Shown here one piece after another: positions 46,761 through 58,244 of a DNA stretch of 64,000 bases. Source of the stretch: Straminergon stramineum (taxonomy: Eukaryota; Streptophyta; Bryopsida; Hypnales; Calliergonaceae); the NCBI GenBank assembly GCA_963920665.1, contig OY987266.1, forward strand, positions 12,901,001-12,965,000. The letters run 5' to 3'. The first letter of the stretch is position 1; every line of letters starts with the position of its first letter. The notes under the pieces were generated by a model. That model was not told the DNA's origin and did no database searches. It worked only from the letters and a program-made list of their open reading frames with translations. Both the position numbers and the translations under genes were made by a program.

Positions 46761-46991
46761 ACTATAGGGATTAAGATGACATTCTAAGCATCCGTTTGAA
46801 GGGCATTCAAACTGATGCTCCATGTAGACATCTAAACAATGTTTTTTTTATGCACAAATTTTTGCCATATGGCTACAACCAAAAGATGTTGGCTATATTT
46901 TATAAAGAATTTTTTATTTTCTAGAGTGAAAATAGCTAGATTACTGTTGTATTTTACCAAATCTTACCTAGGTCTCACCTAATTTTCATAG

Positions 46992-47257
46992 CAGGACACT
47001 AAATCTTGCAATCAAAGTGGGTCCCACAGGGGCATTTTGTGTTTTACTCGGGGATAAAAATAAAACCTGCCCCCTATTTTGAGCCGTGCCTAGGGTATGT
47101 TCTAGACCTCTCCAAGCTAATTTGGGGTCTCTGATTGCAAATATGAATTCAGAATTTGCAAAAAAAATTATGTGCAAAAAATTAAAAATTCCTGCGTTTT
47201 CACCATGGTAAATCTGGCCCCTACGGGACCCACTTCAATTGCAGGATTTAGTGTCCT
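46992..47257. mobile_element. MITE with about 42-bp terminal inverted repeats
   Basis: The left end aggacactaaatcttgcaat pairs with the right end attgcaggatttagtgtcct. The match goes on through gtgggtcccacaggggc and its partner gcccctacgggacccac. The element is about 266 bp with an AT-rich centre and no coding frame. Target duplication not resolved. Confidence 0.8.
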
Positions 47258-48360
47258 CTGTTTTCATATAGATATCACCGAATATCACCCTAGTATCACA
47301 GGAGTATTGAAGAATCAACTGGCTCGTTTCTCCAATATGGAAAAAATAAATAAAAAAAATAAAAAAATAAAAAAATAAAAATCACTGCATCTGAAGGATG
47401 ATAGGGGATGCTTTGAGTCTGTGAACAGTTGAATTTTGCAAACTAATTTTGGATTTTTTTTTTCTTCTACTAAGTTAAGTGTGAAGTGATGGCCTTGACG
47501 TGGCCTACACTGCGCAGACTGTCATTGCTAAAGTTGATGTGATTGCCTTGACATGGGGGCCATACTTCACTCACAGTTCAGTTGTTGCTAAAGTTGATGT
47601 ATGTGTCCCTCACTGATCTATCAAAGGACTGCGAAAGACAGTCTTCAAGGACTTTTTGGTGTGAGTTTGGGGCCTACCCAACTTACATACAAGCATCTCC
47701 ACCCTTCCACATCAAACTGGGTTGGCCACCTCAAAATTTTGCAGCATCCTACTGAGCCGAATCTCTGGTTCTTCTGGCACTTGGATTGGGGTCTTTTTCT
47801 TGGATTTGGGGCCTTCAAATTTGTTCTCCCTGTCTTCATGCATGAAGTCAAGAGTTTTGCAATAAAAAAAAGGAGTTAAGTTAAATTCCATGAATATGGT
47901 TAGAAGGTCGTGGGTTCACCTTCTTTTTTCCCCTTTTCAATGTGATTTTGGCAAGAATAAGGGTGGAGGATGGACACACTAATTTGGGCAAATTTTGTTG
48001 ACTTTCACTGGTATCACCCCATTCTTGTGCCAGTTCCCAAAGCATGCCCTAAGTAATCTAAGTAGTACGTAGATGTTCATTGAACAATGTTCAGAATAAG
48101 GACATTGAAATTAAGGCAATCATGGATTTAGGAAATCTACTAATTAAACTTTGACCTTTTCTTATTTGTGTACAGAATATCGGAATGTCATTCTTGGATG
48201 CCACTTAATCTGCTCAGATGCAATTTACCCATGTGAAACGAAAATATTGAACCGCAGTGACATACAATCATTCTTTGTTACAGAAATTTGTTCAGTGATA
48301 GGTGATCCAGCCTAGCATATTTGTACATGGCTACCAAAACTTGACTAGCTTGGTACAAAA
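47258..48360. other. Intergenic, no gene recognised
   Basis: An A-rich simple stretch lies at 47340-47382. Plus frame 47601-47879 shows no family motif. 'gctaaagttgatgt' is repeated at 47528 and 47587 as part of a short local duplication. Confidence 0.4.
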
Positions 48361-48690
48361 ACTTTCCCTGGAGCAAAAACATTGCATGATACAAAACTTC
48401 CCTTGGAACAAAAACTTTTGCATGATACCTGTACAAAAGTATCCTTGGAACTATAACTTTACGTGGAACTAAACTTCGCACGAATAAGTAATGTAAACAT
48501 TAGGGGGAACAAAACTTCACTCGAACAAGTAATGTAAAACTTCCCTTGGAACAACAACATTGCCTGGAACAAACCTTTACACCAATAAGTAATGTAAACT
48601 TTCCTCAGAACAAAAACTTTACCTGGAACAAAACTTTACACAAAATAAGTAATGTAGACTTTCCTTGGAACAAAAACTTTGGTTGGGCTA
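48361..48690. repeat. Tandem repeat array, units of about 40-60 bp
   Basis: The blocks 'ccttggaacaaaaacttt', 'cctggaacaaaactttaca' and 'aataagtaatgtaaac' recur in order five to six times. The best two units (about 48547-48606 and 48607-48666) are 60 bp each and differ at few positions. Noncoding. Confidence 0.8.
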
Positions 48691-48709
48691 CAAATTCTAT
48701 TATGTAAGC

Positions 48710-49145
48710 TTAACCCATAAATGATACGGTGGACGAATTTTGTCCAATGAATGATAAGGAATTTTCATGTGTAGGATAAAAGTGCAATTATTCATCCTTG
48801 GAATTTTGTGTGGAAAGGGTAGATCTTCTATAGTAGTTTGACCTCCCATTATTGTTTTTTTATTTATTTTTACCCCCTAAAGTCCCATTGTCCCCTTGGG
48901 AGATAAAATGGATCCCGAGCAAGTTCCTACGGTCTCAATATTCATCTAGATTTTTTGAAACTTTTTGTGAAGATGGAAAAACTCAATAGCTTTCTGGGAA
49001 TATAAGTGAATGCAATAGATCTAGCAGTTTTGAATCATTTTTGACAAAAAAATGGCCTTGGGACTTTAGGGGTTAAAGTAGATGATGTTAGACAGTTCCA
49101 AAAGGGATGATTTTCACGATCACTAGTCTGTCCTTTAAGGATTAA
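48710..49145. mobile_element. Family A element interrupted by a family B derivative
   Basis: The outer ends are TTAACCCATAAATG and CCTTTAAGGATTAA. Both flanks (48710-48869 and 49077-49145) match the uninterrupted copy at 17832-18070, including 'gtagatgatgt...ggttccaaaagg'. The extra sequence between them is the family B derivative. Confidence 0.8.
48870..49076. mobile_element. Short family B derivative nested in family A
   Basis: It begins ACCCCCTAAAGTCCCATTGT and ends CCTTGGGACTTTAGGGGTTA, a good inverted repeat of about 17 bp. At about 207 bp it has lost most of the 950-bp family interior. It keeps only the left part ('gataaaatggatcc', 'tctcaatattc') and the right part ('gcagttttgaatca'). 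TTA on both sides may be the target duplication, as in PIF/Harbinger-type elements. Confidence 0.75.
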
Positions 49146-49288
49146 CCTTTGAAGGACATAGACCTCCATGGCCAAGGTAGTCACCAAAATGCTTAGATTA
49201 TTGAACCCAATAGGTGCATTCTTTGTTTCTACAGTAAACAATGAAGTCATTCATTTGACACTTTGGGTTAAGCTTACCGTAACTTCAG

Positions 49289-49603
49289 TTAGGTAGGAGG
49301 CTTGATCTCAATTGAGCATTAAAAGTGAACATGACTAAGAGGTACATTTTTCTTTCTTCAATGTACCAACTCTGTACATTTCAGAAGGTGGTTGCTTTTG
49401 ATGACTACTATTGTCCCCTTTCTTTCAACTTCAAAAATTTGTAACTAATTCCACAAAGGTCCAAAAAATATGAAACAACTTGGGTTAGATGCCAATTACA
49501 TTTTTCTTCCTACAGAAGTTTACTGATAATTATTTCAAGGAGCTGAGCTTCCCTGAAAAGGTGATCAGTTCTTAAATGGTCGCTGTATGAGCCTCCTACC
49601 TTA
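49289..49603. mobile_element. Diverged second copy of the MITE at 2662-2967
   Basis: The internal 150 bp, from 'caacttcaaaaatttgtaac' to 'gatgccaatt', is nearly identical to 2780-2870. The ends (ttaggtaggaggcttga and its diverged partner gagcctcctacctta) have changed more. A near-repeat, ttaccgtaacttcag before and ttaccataatttcag after, flanks the element. Confidence 0.75.
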
Positions 49604-51990
49604 CCATAATTTCAGAACTTAAGCTTTTGGTTGGTGTGGAGTGCAAACTCACAAAGTACTTACAAACTCTTTGCTTGGACATCATGGAAGCTTAAGTAAG
49701 TTACCAGAAGAGTTGGTTCTTTAGAACCACCAACCAGGAACTGAACTTGCTCACCTGTATTTCTCATTTTTTCTCTATTGTCCTTTCTCATATTTGGGGT
49801 GGGAAATGATCAGACCTGCCTGTCTGCAGGAGGGAGAGATTGTGCTTTGATCATGTCTTCAGAACCTCACGGACTTTTTGACCCTGTCCGTCCCATCGGA
49901 GCCCTGCTGGAGTGCTGGAAGAGTGGAAGGTGAGATTTCACTGCTCCGGGGGCAAATAATTGCGCCCAACAGAGCTCTGTCCAGGAGTCTGTCTGCCGTC
50001 TGTCTTTGGGAGATCTCAAGACACCAGGTCAATAGCAGAAGAAGATGTCAGGAAGTCAGAAAAAATGACAGGACTGGACTACTGGAGGAGGAGGACGACG
50101 CGTGAGTGGTGGTGGTGGGAAGACCAAGAGAACAGTCGAGGGAAGGTAGGTTAAGGTAATACCTTAGCACCGAAAACATCGTCCGCATACTTGAAGGATT
50201 GAGCATGGTCCTGTTTGTCAACTGCCAAAGATTTCGTTGTACAATGTTGGCAGCCAGAAAGAGATTCTAGAGTCTTTTAGAATGCATTTTTTGGACATTG
50301 TATGAATAATCTATGAATATTTTAAAGTGTAGGAGATAAATGGACCCCAAAGCATCCTAGGTGATTCAAACTGATGGAACTTAACCCACCCTAAGCTGGG
50401 TACCTTTTGGTATGTTCGCACTTGATTCTAGGGGTGATGTTTGCAACGTGAATCTAATCCAAAAGTAGGTCTAAATTCATTCCTAAGACCTTCAGTAACA
50501 ACACTCTCCACCACCAAATGTGAACATACCATTTTGTGTAAGTTAAATGGTAGTTGGCTTCCTTGCTTAACCCTTGAAAGGCCCTTCAGGTTTCCCTATA
50601 CAACTTGTATTTAGCTTTATAGCTCTTCAATTGTGGTTTAATAGACAAGTTATGATACATTTTTATTTATGTACTATCATGATCATTAATTTATTTTGTA
50701 CTAAAAAGTATCTGGTCAATGTTTTCTTGATCAAATACCACCAAATACATAATATATTATACGGACGCAAAGGGCTTTTAGGCGCTTTTAGGGTTCATTT
50801 AGTGGTGGACTTGTTTCTTATTAGTTTCTTGGGTTTTGTTATTAGATTTTGGTTATGTGTTTCTTTTTAAGTTGTAAATGAAAAAAAATTAAGCTTCCGA
50901 TGGGGACTTGGTCCTTTGGGGCTATGTATTGTTTCACCCATCAAAAGAAATTGTCTATGTGTTTGAAGAAAAAAAATTTAAAAGAATCATAGGTTTTCAT
51001 GAATGGATGGAGGTTGTAGACTTAACCCCTAAATGTTCAAGACATCAAATTCAAGTGTTGACAAAACTTTGAAGTTAAATTCAAACCTTATCAAGTTACT
51101 ATTTTGAGTAGGTTATATTTTTTATAAACTCTTTTTGAAGTCTAGTTTTAGCATCAAGAACTTAGATTTTGAAAAGTGAATGATTATGATTTTTCTATTC
51201 AAGATTTTGTGCAAGGGGGGCCATTACAAATCTTTATTTTCTAGTGTTTAGGGGTCTTGGAAATGAGCCTCAAATACATTGGATCTTGGAGAAAAAATCA
51301 CATTAGAAATTCATTTAAGAAAAATTGCATTGTAGATTTTGAGAAACCGTAAATTGATTGGGATTATGCATGTTATGACCTTTAACCTCGTATTTTTTTG
51401 TGACCAATTTTTTAGGTTTGACATGTGAAAAGAGGATTGAAAACTTCAAATCACTTTCACAAATTTACCCCCCTCATGCTCAAACATTATAATCATTTTG
51501 TTCATAAATAATATTGTTGTATTTTCTTTTCCCATGTGATCTCTAACATGTCTAACTTGACTTTGTATGGTTATCATTTCCAAAAAAATGAATAAAACTT
51601 ATTAAAATGTTGTCTATTGTTCAATTTTTGAGCAAATTTCAATAAGCTTTAAAAAAGGCCATAGACATATAGACATTAAGGAAAGAATCTATATAGGTCA
51701 ATCTTAGAAATTGCTAGATTCATAAAGTCTTATCTTCTTTCTTGAATATCTTAATTCCTACTTCCAACATGTTGATTAGAGAGATGTCAATGTATACAAC
51801 TCAACATGTGATCAAGATGGATTTTTGGATCTCTAACAATTTTCATTGTCCTTATTTCATTTGGAATTTTTTATTTATGAAAAATTCACTTAGTTTTGGC
51901 CCCTTTATAAAATTGACCCATACAAATTTTTGCCTAAAATGTATTAAATCTATTTGTGAGAACATAGGGGGGCTTTTCAATGTACATATT
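49604..51990. other. Intergenic, including a GC-richer patch at 49800-50160
   Basis: The patch at 49800-50160 has balanced GC and overlapping open frames (49878-50154) without motifs. It could be a gene fragment, but it cannot be identified. The remainder is AT-rich with no gene. Confidence 0.4.
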
Positions 51991-52932
51991 TTAACCCCTA
52001 AGGTCCCATTGTCCCTACGAGGGATAAAATGGATGTAAGAGAGGCTCTTGTACTGTCAATCTTTGTCATGATTTTTGAAATTGTTTTTCTCTCTCTATAT
52101 ATATATGTTTCTTTTATGGAATATAATTTTTGTTTCAATTGGTGCCCAAGAGCAAAAGTTATGCCATCCTAAGTACAAATTTCAACTTGTAGGGCATCAA
52201 AAGAAGTATAAAAAAACTTGAAATTTAAAATTAAATTTGTTATTTCACATAGATTATATTTTTGCCTAGATGGAAAGCTTTGACTAATTCCATTTAGATT
52301 CATGATGTGAAAGTTATGAAGCTTCTTATTTTGTGGATAATCTTAGTAAATTCTTGAAAAAAATATTGAATTAGATTCATTTTTTAACTCAATTTTCAAA
52401 AAAATAAAATCAAATAATTTTACAAGGTTTAATATTCCCATCAAAATAATTTTACTACTGGAATTAGTGTGTTTCAATTCAATATTTACCTAGAGCTATT
52501 AACAAATTATTTTTTCCTTCAATCTTGTACCTACTTCTAATTAATGATTTTTTAAAGATGAAAATCAAGTTTTTTTTCTTGAATTTTTTGTAGATTCTCA
52601 ATTCAATTATTCAAATTAAATTTGTAAAAAAATTTAATTAAATTTGGAAGTGCAAAAATTTTATATCAAGAAGATTAAAAGTTTAATCATCAAGACACTA
52701 AAGGTGTGAATAAATTTTTTTTCTTCACTTTAAATGCAAACATCTTTCAATCTACTAGATTAAGGTTTTTAAAATTTCTTCTATACATTTTTACACTAAT
52801 CTAGCTCAAGATCAAATGTTATACATGTGAGAAAATCAAATTTTAAGAGTTTTTTGCTCTTTGTTCTTTAAAAATGGCAATTTTGAGTGCTTTTTTGATA
52901 AAATAAGGGTCTTCAAACTTTAATTTAGAGCT
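51991..52932 (+). mobile_element. Family B dispersed element, near full length
   Basis: It starts TTAACCCCTAAGGTCCCATT and ends near 'gggtcttcaaactttaattta', where the right inverted end has decayed. It is about 942 bp and collinear with 18351-19304 (shared 'caattggtgc', 'agcaaaagttatgcc', 'agtgcttttttgataaaa'). Noncoding. Confidence 0.7.
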
Positions 52933-53598
52933 TGAATAATAGTTCTATTTTCAAATTCACATATTGTATCCAGTGGGCAATACCATAAAATAATAATTCT
53001 AGAAATGAATTCCAAAACAATTAGAAATTGACTTTGAAAAATAAATAAAAAATTGTGTGGAAAAAAAAATATTGAAGAATACTAATTAAATATTCTTATT
53101 TTTAGTATATTAAATAGAAACTTGGCAAAAACAAATTGAACTTGCCTTTTGGATTTAATACATTTTATTCATATTGTATCCAAAAATGCAAAAGGAGATA
53201 ATCTAAAATATTATTTTGACTTCCCAATAAGATTCAACATAAATTTAGGCAATTCAATAACTAATAGGAATAACGCTCAATTGCTTGTTTGGACTCATTT
53301 AGTTTCATTTACCCAACAATTGAGATGAATGATTGCAAACGAGTAAACCCCAAAAGGTTCATGATTGAGTTTCACCCAAATCACTACATAACTACTATCT
53401 CTAATGCAAAGATCTATCATGAAAAAAATATTTTTTTTGCATAGTCAACCATAAAATTTTACATAAGACTTGTATGAGAAAGTGTGGAAAATAATTTAGA
53501 CACTTTAAACATATAGATTGTAAGTGATCACAATTCAAAGTGAAAAGAAAAGACTTGCTTATACTTTGTAATAAAAGGTTTCCAAATTTTGAATCCCC
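52933..53598. other. Intergenic, no gene recognised
   Basis: AT-rich spacer between two family B copies. No open frame of note and no element ends were seen. Confidence 0.45.
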
Positions 53599-53990
53599 TT
53601 AACCACTAAAATCCCAAAGGTTCCCTTAGGGGATTCTTCAAGGTTTGGTTAAGTAATTATAATCTAAATTTTTGGCCAATTTTTTTGAATTTTTTTTCAA
53701 GATATGAGAATTGATTAACTTTTTGATAATAATTTATTTTATGTCAATTGGTGTGAGGGAGCAAAAGTTATGCCACAATGAGTCCAAAATAGGCAAGGAT
53801 GGATAGAGCCAAAAAATCCTTTATATAACAATTTTTTTTCTTATAGTTTATGTTTTTTTGTCTATATGGAAAGATCTGATTCATTCCATTTGAATAAATA
53901 ATGTGAAAGTTATGAAGCTTCTTGTTTTGTGGGCAATCTTAGCAAATTCTTGAGAAAATAATGTATTGGATCCAATTTTGAACACAATAT
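53599..53990 (+). mobile_element. Family B dispersed element, 3'-truncated
   Basis: It starts TTAACCACTAAAATCCCAAA and follows the family order through 'gcaaaagttatgccacaatg', 'ttcattccatttga' and 'aagcttcttgttttgtggg'. Homology then fades and no right terminus was found. Confidence 0.65.
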
Positions 53991-56280
53991 TAATAATGTC
54001 CAAAAAATTAAGTTATACATGGTTACATGGTTACACAGTTTAGGGTTTAGGATTTAGGTCCAAATTTTGAATTCTTATTTGCAATCAAATGCTACAAATA
54101 AGGTAGGAGAGATGAAGAAATACTAGAGAACACTACACAAAATAGGGGTAAGTTTTTACAATAACCCTTATTGCAGGACTATGAGGGGGTCAATTTTCCC
54201 TAGCCGCTAATAAACATGTTTGATTGCATAACACTAACACAATTTGTTGCAATGCAACATTGAATTGAGGAGAATTTGGATTGGATAGCCGGTTGAAGCC
54301 TTACAAAATTGGATGCAAAACATTTGGGATGACATGATGAAACATTTGGAATGAAAACATGACCATATTTGTGACAACGGGTTGTGAATTGAATCGTGAC
54401 ACTTTGTACTAAATATAGTAGATTGTTAATCAGAGGCTTTTGATCCCCACCTTTTCACGAAAACGAGGTATAATTCCTTGTTGGATACCTTATGGGGATT
54501 AAAGTAAAGATGACTCATCATCTGAACCTTACAAATGGAAAGTCACTGGGGCCCTACACGCCACGAAAGGCAAAGGGTCCCCCAAAGAAACAAAATAATG
54601 ATATGTAAGTCAATTTTGGACTTTTTGCAAGACAACAAACATCAATCTCTTTGAAAGTTCGACATTGTTTGGCAACAAAGTGTACTAAGCTAGTTGTAAA
54701 AGCTTAAGCATTGTAATCGATAAAAATGATAGAAATTACAAAAATTTTAGAATCTTTTTCAATACAAATGCGATAATAAATAACAATACTCAAAGTAGTA
54801 AAGAGTTTGGACAAAAGATTAAAAATCATTAAGAAATTATCTCATAACATGACCTTTATGACTTTCTAATGGAACTTAATCACTTGAATAAATTTAAGAA
54901 TTAGTTCTCTATTTCCATTTACAATCTTCTTGACTATGATAGGCTTAGGTTAAGCTTGTATATGCAAACTCCACCTAAGAACATCACTAATGCAAAAATT
55001 CCATAAAGAAATGGCATCAAGTAATTATCATTTGAAAAACTTCAAGTTCAATAGACATTTAAAATAATATATTCTGTAAGATCATTGTCTCCATTAAAAA
55101 AGATTAATTTAAAAAATAAAATCCAAAAACATTGGCATCTATTTCTAGAATGAATTTTCTTCAATTGATTGAATTAATTATGAGAACTACAACTTGAGAA
55201 TAATGCACATCAAAAATTATGTTAGATACACATAGGAAATTCCAAATTTGGAAATTTTATTGTTGAAATATACTTTGTAGTGAGAATTACATCATTTGTA
55301 AGAAATTATTGCAGCCATGGAAATCATATACAAAGGATGGAAAATCATGTTAAGGCATGTCACGGTTGAGTTATTTTATTGTACAATTTGTACAATTTGT
55401 TGTTTTTACCCCCAAAACACTTTAAAATCTAAAATGATTTTTGGGTATTGAGGGCATTCAATTTGAAGTATCAGTTGTTTTTTCTTTCATTTCTTTTGAG
55501 ATTGGAAAATGAAATGACCTTCTTCAGAATCTAATTTTTACAATGATTCAATGGTTAGTTAAAAAATATATTTGTTTTGACATCCAATTTGGGTAGATGG
55601 AGTAGAGCATTATCTCTCTTTGAAAATTTGCATACTTCTTTCTGGCTTGAAGCTCTATTCAAATTTGAAGTCTCACATAGATCATTTTGTTGAGTAGAAT
55701 TTGAGTTGTGGGGCTTGAAAGCTCGACAAAGCCGCATTGTCATAGCTCAAGCAACCTTGAAAAAAACTTTTTGATGTTCTTTGCTCAATCAAATCTCACA
55801 CATACATTACTTTGAGACTCAATTTTTTTTTAGCAAGAACCTTATATTAATCAAGAATAGGATCATGCAAATACAAATTTAAAAAAATGGTTAAATCTAT
55901 TTGTTACAAACCTCCCATGGCTTGTAACTTCAAATTACAATGAACTCTTAAACAAATACAAAATATACTTATGAACAAGAATGCTTCTACAAAGAGATCA
56001 AACCACCCAATCATAGAGAGAGATCAATCTCCACAGAAAGTCTCCTCACCCTAGAGCTCTATCTTATATATTAGAGACTATCAATAAAGACTATTAGTCT
56101 TTAAGATAGACTAAGACTTCTTTTTCTATCTTTAGCTTTCTATCCTTGGTTCTATCTAGAACCATCCACTAAAGTAAAAGTCTTAGTTGAAAATCTCTAA
56201 ATCACATCTAATCCAAATCTCAATCTTCTATTTGGAATTGTCTAACTTCAAGTTCCAACCACTTGTCTTCATTTGGGAGT
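53991..56280. other. Intergenic, no gene recognised
   Basis: The sequence is noncoding by inspection. The minus frame 55555-55743 has no motif. No inverted-repeat element was detected. Confidence 0.4.
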
Positions 56281-56470
56281 TGTTTATGACTAGTGCACTA
56301 GTCATGCAAGTAGAGTTGTCTAATTCCACTACATAAATCCATTGTTTGAAGATATTTATCTCCAAGTACTCTAGTGGCCTTGTCATCCAATTGGAGTTGT
56401 CTAACTTCAGTACACAAATCCACCATTTGGAGATATCTATCTCCAGGCAATCTTTGCTTGTCCACTAGTG
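56281..56470. repeat. Palindrome and an 84-bp tandem duplication
   Basis: A perfect 18-bp palindrome, TGACTAGTGCACTAGTCA, lies at 56288-56305. It is followed by two adjacent diverged copies of a unit beginning gagttgtctaa (56313 and 56395). The unit continues through 'acataaatccattgtttgaagatat' or 'acacaaatccaccatttggagatat' and then 'ctatctccagg'. Confidence 0.7.
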
Positions 56471-57550
56471 CACATTTCATCATAGATTAGTTTATCCATT
56501 AATGCATTTATTCATCAAAGGCCATGATATGAAGGTCATGACATAATCATCATAAATTCTTTCATTTATCAATGCATTCATCCATCAAAGGCTTATGACA
56601 TGGGTCATGACACTATTTGTAGAAGATGTTGCTTTTGACAATTATGGGATTGTTTTCTAATTGTTGATCCAAGGAACTTTAGGAATTAAGTATGATTTTC
56701 CATGGCCACTATTACTTTGAAAAACAACTTTCACAAAAGTAGAGTGCTTCCTTATTTGATGTAAAAAATCCAGATTTTCTTGTGCCTATTTTTCAAAATT
56801 TTTAGATGTGCTTGCAATGACAACATTCTCAAGTTCTAATTCCATGTCAATAAAATACAATAACAATTTAACCTTTTACCTTTTATTCATATTTTATATT
56901 TTTCATAATTTCATAATTTAATTTTAGTAATTTAGAAGGTAATTTGAATGCAACAAAAATGATTTACCAATTCATACATTGAGGATGCATTGCATGTGAA
57001 AAATTATTGTGCATTTGGTACATTGATGATGATTCACATGTGAAGAAGTATGGTGCCTTTGGTAATTGTAGCAAGGATTTTTGAGTGATTTATTGCTCTA
57101 AAGAAATACAATTCTAGTAGGGAATATTTGGAGAACATATTTTCCTTTCTTAAAGGAAGAAATTTCTATATTGCTACATAATTTGTGGAGAGTAACATTC
57201 CATTTGGATGAATGTGTGAACATTTGCATAAATAAATGAGTCACCATCCACATTTTGCATGTTTACTCCATGTCTATGAAAATTAAGTCCATCTATAGTG
57301 TAGATCGCTTTCTACCCCTCCAACAAACTAAAATAAAAATCCTTCAGGTGTTCAAGAATTTTTTTTGAAAAATTTAATTTATCACTAATAAGCAATACCA
57401 GGTTTGTGGAGGGAATATTTAATTATATATTCCCCCTTTTATAGTGGATGAGAGATTACTAAAATCTTTGTAGAATATTGCTCCATTTCGATGATTGTAT
57501 GGATGGAGAAATGATATATCGTCTACTTTTTGCTTGTTTCATCCATGTCT
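56471..57550. other. Intergenic, no gene recognised
   Basis: AT-rich. The short near-duplicate 'tttatcaatgcattcatccatcaaaggc' / 'tttatccattaatgcatttattcatcaaaggc' occurs near 56490 and 56570. No gene was seen. Confidence 0.4.
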
Positions 57551-58244
57551 ATAGAGGCTCCTGACTCCCGTGACAATCTCTTTCAGCTCCTCGTGGCAGG
57601 GTAACGTAAGAGTTCCCCTGATTCCTTGAATCTGGCCGCGTTCAAGCAACGTACAGCACTGAACCAGCTTCCTCTCCGATTTCTGCTATGCAATCGCAAA
57701 CTGCGATTAATTGATGTTGGAGACTAGGGTTGCAAGAATGCAAGAATGCAAGAGAGCACTCCTTCGCAAACACAAATTTTGACATGCAACCCCAGGGTCG
57801 GTGAAAATTGCAAATAGAATTGAAGACCATGCGACGTTGTTCCGAAACGGATGAGAACAGAGAAAGTGAAATATGCCTTGTAGTAACTTAAGGGTTCAGT
57901 TAACTTACATTGGGAGAAGTGAAGGCATTGGTCATGTACATCCATTCTGGAAAGCGAACCTGGCAAGGCAGCCGTGAAGCTCGCCCTCTCGCAGTGTGAG
58001 CTTGCGAAGTGGCCAGATCAGAGTGCTGTCATTGGCAGTAAGCTTGTCGTTCTTCCCAATTTTGATTCCCACGGCATCATATCTCTCGCGCTGTATTCTT
58101 CCCGATTGACTCTGCCCGATTGGCGCTTTCTGGTTTAGTCTCGTCCTGAATTTCTTGATTCTTCTTGGGCTTTGTACGATTTCAGGTTTTGATTTGCGAG
58201 TTCTGTTTTGGAGAGAGTTTGTGGAGAATTTGGGATTTGAGAGG
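57551..58244. promoter_or_regulatory. 5' flank of the 5-oxoprolinase gene
   Basis: GC and CpG rise sharply here relative to the upstream AT-rich DNA. Minus frames (57642-57966 and 57932-58306) are open but unrecognised, and the second overlaps the 5-oxoprolinase start. They may be noise in GC-rich leader sequence or a small divergent transcript. The promoter must lie in this interval, but no TATA box or start site can be assigned. Confidence 0.35.

Noticed and set aside
49878..50154. Gene in the GC-richer patch
   Set aside because: Two overlapping frames of similar length, neither with a recognisable domain nor clear splice sites.
58155..58244. N-terminal extension of 5-oxoprolinase from a TTG
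   Set aside because: TTG is not a usual plant start, and the first ATG at 58245 gives a product of normal family length.
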